Shown: in pieces, positions 1 to 6,128 of the stretch | How positions within the stretch are numbered: position 1 is the stretch's first letter | Layout of the letters: every line of letters begins with the position of its first letter | NCBI GenBank assembly: GCA_002411015.1 | Contig: DHPY01000112.1 | Span: 1-13,264, forward strand | Origin: Armatimonadetes bacterium UBA5352 | Lineage (GTDB): Bacteria; Armatimonadota; Zipacnadia; Zipacnadales; UBA5352 | Length of the DNA stretch: 13,264 bases | Reading direction: 5' to 3' | Notes under the pieces: generated by a model | The model's database searches: none | What the model saw: only the letters and a program-made list of their open reading frames with translations | What the model was told of the DNA's origin: nothing | Program-made: the position numbers and the translations under genes

Positions 1-98
1 TCCTTGCTCGCCCAGTTGTTGAGGCCGCAACGACACGGCGGGCTGGCAGGGAAGCTGTCGCCGTGGCCGGCGTCGGCGAAAGCAGCCCCTCCTTGTGA
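1..98 (+). CDS. possible 3' end of an upstream gene (partial)
   Basis: Reading from base 3, the frame is open for 31 codons and ends at a TGA at 96-98. The peptide begins LARPVVEAATT and ends GVGESSPSL. The third-position bias is moderately GC-rich, as in genes of this window, but 31 codons are too few to exclude chance in such GC-rich DNA. The beginning would lie outside the window. No domain is recognisable. If real, it would be the gene before the VWA membrane protein on the same strand, about 160 bp away. Confidence 0.25.
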   Translation, partial: LARPVVEAATTRRAGREAVAVAGVGESSPSL

Positions 99-145
99 CT
101 CGCGACGGTGCGGTTCGTTGGCCAATCGCCAAAGACGGTGAACAG

Positions 146-202
146 CGCCGACCGTAACGGCCACGACGGACGGCTGACGGGCAGGATGCCCGTCGCTACG
201 AA
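146..202 (-). repeat. composite palindromic intergenic repeat, copy 1
   Basis: On the - strand this reads CGTAG, then a perfect 8-bp hairpin (GACGGGCA, loop TCC, TGCCCGTC; 194-176), then one A, then GCCGTCCGTCG (174-164), then GGCCGT and GTCGGCG (152-146). The same order of parts occurs at 10835-10890 on the + strand, where the 18-base core after the hairpin differs at two positions. The element lies in the leader of the VWA gene, whose ATG is 60 bp beyond its edge. It could be a REP-like mobile palindrome or an RNA structure; the sequence alone does not decide. Confidence 0.6.
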
Positions 203-261
203 CGACACGGCAACGGCGACGGCGAACGACGGGTCAGCAGGTCACGCTGACCGAGGCAACC

Positions 262-3150
262 ATGCCGACCATCGGCTTCACGCAACCTGAGTGGCTGCTC
301 GCACTGCCGGTTCTCGCGGCCGCGCTGATCTACGGCGCGCGCGGGAGCTACGCAGGCCTGCGCGGCTGGCGGCTCATCGGCGCGTGGATCGTGCGCGGCG
401 CGATCGTGCTGCTGCTGGTCCTCGCCCTCGCGGGTGCGCAGATCGTGCGGCCGGCGGAGGAGATGACCGTCGTCTTCGCGCTGGATGACAGCTACTCAGT
501 GGCCCCGACGGAGCGCGAGCGGGCGCTGGGGCTCGTGCGTGATGCCCTCGGCAAGCGTGAGCCCGGGCGGCGCGCGGCGCTGGTGGTCTTCGGCGGCGAG
601 GCGATGGTCGAGGCGGAGGCGCTCGCGCAGCCGGGGGAGGTCGCGGTGAGCGCACAGGTGGATGGCGGCCACACCGACCTCGGCGCGGCGCTGCGACTGG
701 CGCTCGGGCTGATCGCGCCGGACACTGCGGGCCGCGTGGTGCTGCTGACCGATGGCAATGAGAACACGGGCGCGGTGAGTGAGCAGCTTCTCACCGCGGA
801 GGCCGCGCGCGTGGTGGTGGACGTGCTCCCGCTGCAGACGCGGAGTAGGCACGACGCGCTGGTCGCGGACCTGCGGGTGCCGGGTGAGGCGCGGCGCGAG
901 GAGCCGTTCCAGGTGCACGTGGACCTCCACGCGAGCGAGCCCACTGATGCGGAGCTGACCGTGCTGGTGGATGACGAGCCGGTGGAGGCGCGTTCGGTGA
1001 CGCTCAGCGAGGGCACGCGGACGCTCTCCCTGCCGCTGTCGCTCTCGGAGCCCGGCTTCCACCGCGTGGACGTGGTGCTGGAGGGGGTTGACGACGAGTG
1101 CCGGGAGAATGACTTGGGCACCGGCTTCGTGCGCGTTCGCGGCGAGCCGAGGGTGCTGGTGGTGGATGCGGCTCCCGAGGAGGCGGCGGCGCTCGAGCGC
1201 GCGTTGCAGCTTCAGGAGATCGAGGTGCGGGTGGGCGGGCCCGCGGCGCTGCCGATCAGTGCGGCGGACCTCGAGGCGTGGGACGCGATCTTTCTCAGCG
1301 ACTTCCCGTCCTACCGGATGAGCTACCGGCAGCAGGAGATGCTGCGCGACGCGACGCGCGACCGCGGGATCGGCCTCGGGATGATCGGCGGAGAGTTCGG
1401 CTTCGGCGCCGGCGGCTACTACCGCTCCCCGGTCGAGGAGGCGCTGCCGGTGAGCATGGATGTCTCCAAGCACCGGAGCTTCCCCCCGGCGGCGGTGCTG
1501 ATCGTCATGGACACCTCCGGCAGCATGGGCATGGAAGAGGATGGCTATCAGAAGATCGAGCTTGCCGCGGAGGCGGGCTGCGCGATCGTGGACCTGCTGC
1601 AGCACTACGACTCGGTCGGCTTCCTCGCGAGCGACCCGGCGCCGACGGAGATCGCGCCGCTGCGCAAGCTGGAGAATCGCGAGGGCATCAAGAGCGACAT
1701 CCGCTCGGTGCGCGCTGGCGGAGGCGGGATCTCCGTCTACCCATCGCTGCAGGCGGCCTACGGCGTGCTCAGGCAGTACGGGTCGCCCGTGCGGCACATC
1801 ATCCTGCTGGCCGACGGGAGCGACTGCGACGAGCAGCCGGGCTCCGTTGAGATTGCGCGGCAGATGGCCTCGGAGAAGATCAGCATCACCGCGGTGGCGT
1901 TCGGGGACGGGCCGCACACGCCCTTCCTGCAGGATGTCGCGGCCGCGGGCAACGGGCAGTACTACCTGACGGAGCGCGCGCGCGACCTCAAGGGCATCTT
2001 CACCCGCGAGGCGCTGAAGATCACGAAGTCGGTGCTGGTGGAGGAGACATTCCGCGCACGCCCGGCGGACGCCAGCGAGGTCACCTCGGGCCTCGACTGG
2101 GCCTCCGCGCCGCCGCTGATGGGCTACGTGGCGACGACGCGCAAGGACCTCGCGCGCACCCCGCTCGTCTCGCACAAGGATGACCCGCTGCTTGCGCACT
2201 GGCAGTTCGGCCTCGGCCGGAGCGTGGCGTTCACTTCCGACGCGAAGGCGCACTGGGCGGCTCACTGGCTGGGCTGGGGGGAGTTCACGCGCTTCTGGGG
2301 GCAGACGGTCCGCTGGGTCCTGCGGCGGCCCGGCAGTGAGCTGCTGCACCCGCGGGTCGAACGCGGGACGGAGGGCAGCCTGCTGGTGGCGGAGGCGTGG
2401 GATGAGGATGGCTCGCCGATCAACGGGCTGGAGGTCACCGCGACGCTGAGCCTCCCCGGCGGCGGGAGTGAGGAACTGTCTCTGCCGCAGGCGGGCCCGG
2501 GCCGCTACGAGGCGCCGATCGAGGCGCGGCAGGCCGGGGCCTACGTCGCGGCGGTGGTCGCGCAGGGGCCGGGCGGCTTTGAGGCGGAGCGCACGATGGG
2601 CTTCGCGGTGCCCTACCCGCCGGACTACGCGGATGTGGCGGCCAACACCGACCTGCTGCAGCGCGTGGCGGCGCAGACAGGCGGGCGGGTCATCGAGCTT
2701 CCGGAGCAGGTCTGGGCGCCGCCGCGGACCTTCCCGCACACGCGCACGGACATCCGGCGCTGGCTGCTGTGGGCGGCGGCGCTGCTGCTGCCGCTGGATG
2801 TCGCGATCAGGCGGCTGATGGTGCGCCGGGAGGACCTCGCGCCCGCGTGGGAGGCGCTGCGGAGCGTCGCGACGCGCCTGCGGCCGCAGCGCGTGGAGGA
2901 GCCTGAGACGGTTGGCGCGCTCCTGCAGAGCCGCCGGAGCGCCCGCCGGGAGCGCGTGGAGAGCTACCGGCCGCCGATCCCGGCGGTCCCGCCTGCGCGC
3001 ACCGAGCAGGCTCCCATCGCCGAGCCGCCACCTGAGCCACCGCGCCCCGATCCGGTGACGGTGGAGGCCGCCGCTGCCGAGGAGGACGAGGCGGCGGACA
3101 CCACCTCGCGGCTCCTCAAGCGCAAACGGGAGCTTCGTGGGGGAGGGTGA
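262..3150 (+). CDS. membrane protein with two VWA domains and a GATase-like domain
   Basis: Predicted 962-residue integral membrane protein. Two membrane segments at about residues 11-26 and 38-60 precede a first von Willebrand A domain with MIDAS residues D75, S77 and S79 (DDSYS). An Ig-like stretch follows (about 205-290), then a class I glutamine-amidotransferase-like fold (about 297-400). There the nucleophile-elbow region reads GMIGGE, with no cysteine, so amidotransferase activity is unlikely. The second VWA (about 411-600) has a clear MIDAS, D417-T-S-G-S421, and LLADG at 515-519. A block typical of this family (GLGRSVAFTSDAK, then FWGQTVRWVLRR) follows. A last membrane segment (about 834-850) leads to a long tail rich in Pro, Glu and Arg. 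MIDAS domains bind a divalent metal and a protein partner. Relatives commonly sit near MoxR ATPase/DUF58 genes, which are not visible here. GAGG at 253-256 lies 5 nt before the ATG. The architecture is secure; the cellular role is unknown. Confidence 0.93.
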   Translation: MPTIGFTQPEWLLALPVLAAALIYGARGSYAGLRGWRLIGAWIVRGAIVLLLVLALAGAQIVRPAEEMTVVFALDDSYSVAPTERERALGLVRDALGKREPGRRAALVVFGGEAMVEAEALAQPGEVAVSAQVDGGHTDLGAALRLALGLIAPDTAGRVVLLTDGNENTGAVSEQLLTAEAARVVVDVLPLQTRSRHDALVADLRVPGEARREEPFQVHVDLHASEPTDAELTVLVDDEPVEARSVTLSEGTRTLSLPLSLSEPGFHRVDVVLEGVDDECRENDLGTGFVRVRGEPRVLVVDAAPEEAAALERALQLQEIEVRVGGPAALPISAADLEAWDAIFLSDFPSYRMSYRQQEMLRDATRDRGIGLGMIGGEFGFGAGGYYRSPVEEALPVSMDVSKHRSFPPAAVLIVMDTSGSMGMEEDGYQKIELAAEAGCAIVDLLQHYDSVGFLASDPAPTEIAPLRKLENREGIKSDIRSVRAGGGGISVYPSLQAAYGVLRQYGSPVRHIILLADGSDCDEQPGSVEIARQMASEKISITAVAFGDGPHTPFLQDVAAAGNGQYYLTERARDLKGIFTREALKITKSVLVEETFRARPADASEVTSGLDWASAPPLMGYVATTRKDLARTPLVSHKDDPLLAHWQFGLGRSVAFTSDAKAHWAAHWLGWGEFTRFWGQTVRWVLRRPGSELLHPRVERGTEGSLLVAEAWDEDGSPINGLEVTATLSLPGGGSEELSLPQAGPGRYEAPIEARQAGAYVAAVVAQGPGGFEAERTMGFAVPYPPDYADVAANTDLLQRVAAQTGGRVIELPEQVWAPPRTFPHTRTDIRRWLLWAAALLLPLDVAIRRLMVRREDLAPAWEALRSVATRLRPQRVEEPETVGALLQSRRSARRERVESYRPPIPAVPPARTEQAPIAEPPPEPPRPDPVTVEAAAAEEDEAADTTSRLLKRKRELRGGG

Positions 3151-3280
3151 GACCAGGAGCGGGGATAGGCTCGCTCGGGACATTCGCAGGATGTTCGCGA
3201 AGATTTAACGTGTAATTTGTTGCGATACGGGTGATGATGCCCTGGAGAGGTACTTCCATTCGTCGCAGGGAGGTAGTGTC
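3151..3280 (+). promoter_or_regulatory. AT-richer spacer with possible promoter
   Basis: This 130-bp gap follows the VWA gene. Bases 3194-3222 are much more AT-rich than their surroundings and contain TGTAAT (3211-3216), preceded by an AC-GTG context, and TTTAAC (3204-3209). A convincing -35 box at 16-18 bp is missing; TTCGCA at 3183-3188 is 15 bp before TTTAAC. The 8-bp palindrome TTCGCGAA lies at 3194-3201. AGGGAGG at 3267-3273 is the ribosome binding site of the next gene. No terminator with a T-run is seen. Confidence 0.3.
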
Positions 3281-3997
3281 ATGCACGGACCCGCCGCCCG
3301 CCCTCGACATTCATCTGCCCTGCGTGCCTCCGCGTGGATTGCGCTCATCGCGGCTTCGCTCCTTGTAGACTGCTCTGTTTCCGCCCACGCACAAGAGTCC
3401 GTACCACGCCCCGAGGACCTGCTGACGGCCAGCTCCCAGGAACAACCGGAAGTGGTTCGGCGGATGATTGCGCAGCGCGCGGCCCAGATTGCGGGGCTGC
3501 TCGAACTCATGGACGAGGAGGAGGATTGGGCGCGCAACTGGGGGGCGGCGCGGAACGCGACGTTCATGCTGGGCTACCTGCGCGCTGTCGAGGCCGCGCC
3601 CGCACTCGCTCGATTCGTAGATTCCGGGCACCGGTTCCCCTACGCCGTCCTTGGGCGAGGCCCTGCCTGGCAGGGCAACCGCTTCCAGATGGCCGCAGTG
3701 TGGGCGTTGGTGAACATCGGTGAGCCCTGCCTCGACGGAGTGGTTGACCGGATCGCGGAGGGGGGCGCAGGTGAAACAGGGCAGGCTTCCAGCTACTGCG
3801 TCCGAGTGCTGGTGGAGTTGCGCGGGGTCGAGGGGGCGGGAAGCCTGCTCATCGCCGCGACCGCAGCAGAGAACGACCAGGAGCGCCGCATGCGCCTGTC
3901 GGCGGCATTGAGCGAACTCCTCAAACACGGCGCGGATTGCGCGCGGGTCCGCGAGGACCAGGTCAGCAGAGGAGATCCGTTTGCTCACGTGCCGTAG
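3281..3997 (+). CDS. exported HEAT-like helical protein
   Basis: Predicted 238-residue exported protein. The N-terminus has arginines, then a hydrophobic run (about 18-30) and a plausible signal peptidase site after SAHA near residue 38, before QES. The rest is alanine- and leucine-rich amphipathic helix resembling about three HEAT/armadillo-type repeats: AARNATFMLGYLRAVEAAP, then MAAVWALVNIGEPCLDG, then the YCVRVLVELRGVEG stretch ending near a KHG. Such repeats usually make protein-protein contacts; no catalytic motif is seen. AGGGAGG 7 nt upstream supports the ATG. The next gene starts 50 bp downstream on the same strand, so they are probably cotranscribed. The family is unrecognised beyond the repeat type; the HEAT assignment is inferred from pattern alone. 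Confidence 0.82.
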   Translation: MHGPAARPRHSSALRASAWIALIAASLLVDCSVSAHAQESVPRPEDLLTASSQEQPEVVRRMIAQRAAQIAGLLELMDEEEDWARNWGAARNATFMLGYLRAVEAAPALARFVDSGHRFPYAVLGRGPAWQGNRFQMAAVWALVNIGEPCLDGVVDRIAEGGAGETGQASSYCVRVLVELRGVEGAGSLLIAATAAENDQERRMRLSAALSELLKHGADCARVREDQVSRGDPFAHVP

Positions 3998-4030
3998 GGA
4001 CAGATCAGGGCCTGGTTGCTCGGGCCCTGT

Positions 4031-4043
4031 GGGGAGGGAGGAG
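4031..4043 (+). promoter_or_regulatory. ribosome binding site fixing the start at 4048
   Basis: The purine run GGGGAGGGAGGAG ends 4 nt before the ATG at 4048. The frame is open further upstream to 3937, but that start would overlap the previous gene by 61 bp, lacks a comparable site and would add 37 low-complexity residues before the membrane anchor. The 4048 start is therefore preferred. Confidence 0.75.
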
Positions 4044-4047
4044 TTCG

Positions 4048-4917
4048 ATGGAGGCCGTCCGGAGGCGAACTCGCGGCTTCGTGATCACAGTGATCGCGCT
4101 GGCTGTGGCCGGGGCTCTGCTGGCGCAACTCAATGACCGGCCCGTGGGGCGGGAGACCGTCGCGCGTTTTCTCCAGGTCGAGCCGTCGTCCCTGGTGTTC
4201 AGGACTGCCGTCGCTGCCCCGAGGACCGACGGCACCGACGTAATCCGTGAGCTGTGGGTGGCGAAGGCCGGGCCGGCGGGTGCGCCGGTGGATGTGTGGG
4301 TGGACCGCACCTTCAACTACGTCACTGCGGCGCAGTGGGGCGAAGGTGCGCCGCCCGAGGGAGACGTTGGCGTTGGGAGCGAGGACGCACTGGCGGCTGC
4401 TCGCAGTTGGGCCTGCAGGGCGTGGGGTGACCTCGACGCTCCGGAGTGGACAAGCGAGCCCGCGGGGCACGGCGACCGGGCACCGGCGTACCGATTCCGC
4501 TGGATTCGTCAGAGCGAGAACGGCTCGGGCCAGATGGTGTGGGTGGAGGTTTCCGCGGTTACCGGTGAGGTATGTCGTTATCTTGCCGTCGTGCTACCGC
4601 CACAGCCAGCGGCAAGTCAGCCCGTTCTGGTAACCGCGGCCGAAGCTGCGTCGCGCGCAAGCGCGGTTATGGAGGCGCGGGCGGACCACACTGTCCTGGG
4701 CGTGAGAGTCGGCGCCGTCAAGACCAGATCAGCCTTCGCACCCGCGGGCGAACCGGTATACCCGGTGCATGTTGAGGCCATCTTCCGCCCGTCGGGATAT
4801 GCACGCGACCTCGCGTCCGATGACTACTTTGAGGTGCACGCCGCGACCGGCGAAGTGTTCATCGGGCCCGGCCGGACGGCGAGCAACAGGCGGTCTGCCT
4901 CAAGCGCAAGCGGGTGA
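4048..4917 (+). CDS. membrane-anchored protein with two PepSY-like modules
   Basis: Predicted 289-residue protein. A basic N-terminus (MEAVRRRTRG) and one hydrophobic segment (about 11-28) indicate an anchor or uncleaved signal with the rest outside the cytoplasm. Two similar modules follow. Residues about 110-178 start with a helix (SEDALAAARSWACRAW) and end in a strand pair, WVEVSAVTGEVCRY. Residues about 195-273 start with TAAEAASRASAVMEA and end in YFEVHAATGEVFIG. The helix plus V-x-A-x-TGEV hairpin resembles PepSY/YpeB-type domains, which are often linked to inhibition of extracytoplasmic peptidases. No peptidase is visible here, so the role is inferred only from resemblance. The C-terminus is a short Ser/Arg tail. 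It lies 50 bp after the HEAT-like gene and converges with the CBM9-like gene. Confidence 0.8.
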   Translation: MEAVRRRTRGFVITVIALAVAGALLAQLNDRPVGRETVARFLQVEPSSLVFRTAVAAPRTDGTDVIRELWVAKAGPAGAPVDVWVDRTFNYVTAAQWGEGAPPEGDVGVGSEDALAAARSWACRAWGDLDAPEWTSEPAGHGDRAPAYRFRWIRQSENGSGQMVWVEVSAVTGEVCRYLAVVLPPQPAASQPVLVTAAEAASRASAVMEARADHTVLGVRVGAVKTRSAFAPAGEPVYPVHVEAIFRPSGYARDLASDDYFEVHAATGEVFIGPGRTASNRRSASSASG

Positions 4918-5061
4918 GGCTCACGGGACGCCGGCCGGCGGGTCGATGAACGGGCCGTCGTAGGGCTCCGGCGTGCCGGCCTCCAGTGCCTCGCGCGCGG
5001 CAGGGCCCATGCGGGGATCCCTGGGCGCCCTGAGGGCGGGATGAGGGCCTCCTTGCGCGGC
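4918..5061 (-). other. convergent intergenic gap with in-frame coding-like tail
   Basis: Between the two convergent genes, the - strand frame of the CBM9-like gene continues past its TGA (5064-5062) for 46 codons without a stop, ending at TGA 4923-4921. The later part (MGPAAREALEAGTPEP, then YDGPFIDPPAGVP) looks protein-like with strongly G/C third positions. No start with a ribosome binding site is seen within it. Two palindromes, CGCCGGCCGGCG (4929-4940) and CGCCC-TGA-GGGCG (5026-5038), might slow transcription but have no T-run. It may be a decayed C-terminal extension, or chance. Confidence 0.4.
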
Positions 5062-6108
5062 TCAGAGCCCCGAGAGCAGCGCCGCCAGCCGCGCCTCCCA
5101 GATGACCGTCTCGAGTTCGTCGCCGATCGTCGCGACGCGGTGGTTCATCTGTTGCCACTGCTCGGGCTGCACCGCCGGGTCGCTCGCCGCTAGTTCGAAG
5201 TCGCCAAGCTCGGCGCGGTAGCCCGCCATGCGCCGGCCAAGCTCCTCGCGCGTGCCCGCGTCCGCCTCCGCGACCTGCAACGCCGCCAGCCGCTGCAGCA
5301 GCGTCTCCGCCTGAGCGACCGCCTCGGCGCCGATTGCGCGGTAGGCGGCGCGCACGAAGGCCTCCGGGCCGTAGATCACCAGCGGCCCGACGCGCCCGCC
5401 GCGGCGAAACTCATCCGCAAGCTCACCGATCCGGGCAGCGCTCGGCGAGAGCACAATGTGCCCGAAGCGCTCCGGGTCGTGGAAGTTCGCGGCCACCTGC
5501 GACCAATTGCTCCAGGTGCGGTTGGCGCCGAGGTAGCGGTCGCGGCAGACGTTCAGGCCGAGCAGCTCCCCGGCGACCGGCCGGGCGCCCATATCCGCCC
5601 ACGGGATCGCGACCTCGAGCGTCCAGGCGTCTGGCAGGAGCTTCACCGCCGCGCGTACATGCGCGCTCCATGACGGGTCAGTGCGCACGGAGTCGTAGAT
5701 GCTCCCGGCCGCATTGACCGCGACCTGGTAGTACTCCTGCTGATCGTGGCCGGGGGCCACGAAGATCTCCACGGCCTCACCCTGGAAAACGCCCATCGAG
5801 TCGCGCGGGTGCGCAACAGGCGTGAGCTTCTCCATGTTCGGCTCGTCGAAGCGGATTCCGAGCAGCAGGTCGCTGTCGGTGTAGAGCACGCGCAGGTGCG
5901 TCTGCACATCCACCGGCTCAGGGTTGTTGTGGTAGGTGAACTCATCAACCACCGGCGCGCTCTGCCATGCGGCGTCGCTGAGATCGCCATCGAGCACCGG
6001 CGGCTGATCGGCGCGCGCGCAGGGGTAGACCTTGATCTCATAGTCATCGCCTGCTGCAAGCGTGCAGGTTGCGCAGAGCAGCACCGTCAGCAGCATGAGC
6101 GAGCGCAT
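5062..6108 (-). CDS. exported CBM9-like carbohydrate-binding protein
   Basis: Predicted 348-residue exported protein. Its signal peptide is MRSLMLLTVLLCATCTLAA, with cleavage near residue 18-20. Residues about 25-222 match the family 9 carbohydrate-binding-like fold seen in many secreted glycan-active proteins: PPVLDGDLSDAAW (36-48), EAVEIFVAPG (111-120), EYYQVAVNAAGSIYDS (125-140), WTLEVAIPWADMG (162-174) and a closing FGHIVLSPS. Residues about 246-348 are a separate alpha-helical module ending TREELGRR and then WEARLAALLSGL; the same tail pattern closes the protein encoded at 10742-9588. ATG 6108 is preferred: GAGAGGG lies 8 nt upstream. An in-frame GTG at 6126 would add only MERVGV. It lies 20 bp after the GH42-like gene, as the last gene of that operon. 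Function is probably glycan recognition; the ligand is unknown. Confidence 0.9.
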   Translation of the reverse strand: MRSLMLLTVLLCATCTLAAGDDYEIKVYPCARADQPPVLDGDLSDAAWQSAPVVDEFTYHNNPEPVDVQTHLRVLYTDSDLLLGIRFDEPNMEKLTPVAHPRDSMGVFQGEAVEIFVAPGHDQQEYYQVAVNAAGSIYDSVRTDPSWSAHVRAAVKLLPDAWTLEVAIPWADMGARPVAGELLGLNVCRDRYLGANRTWSNWSQVAANFHDPERFGHIVLSPSAARIGELADEFRRGGRVGPLVIYGPEAFVRAAYRAIGAEAVAQAETLLQRLAALQVAEADAGTREELGRRMAGYRAELGDFELAASDPAVQPEQWQQMNHRVATIGDELETVIWEARLAALLSGL

Positions 6109-6128
6109 CACTCCCACCCTCTCCACGG

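Noticed and set aside
176..194. Hairpin loops with GGA as CsrA/RsmA binding sites
   Set aside because: GGA in a hairpin loop suits CsrA, and two units present it in the sense strand of the following gene. However, copy 3 presents UCCU in the mRNA of its downstream gene, and none overlaps a ribosome binding site. A repeat-family explanation covers all copies.
496..3183. 895-codon open frame on the - strand opposite the VWA gene
   Set aside because: It is a shadow of very GC-rich coding sequence. The translation is Arg/His/Leu-rich without domains, while the + strand frame shows clear VWA motifs and membrane segments.
3937..4047. Upstream start for the PepSY-like protein
   Set aside because: It would overlap the previous gene and add an Arg/Gly-rich stretch before the membrane anchor. 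A strong ribosome binding site precedes ATG 4048.
5062..5064. Recoding of the TGA that ends the CBM9-like gene
   Set aside because: Several other genes here end in TGA, and the homologous tail of the protein at 10742-9588 ends at the same place. Ordinary termination is the simpler reading.
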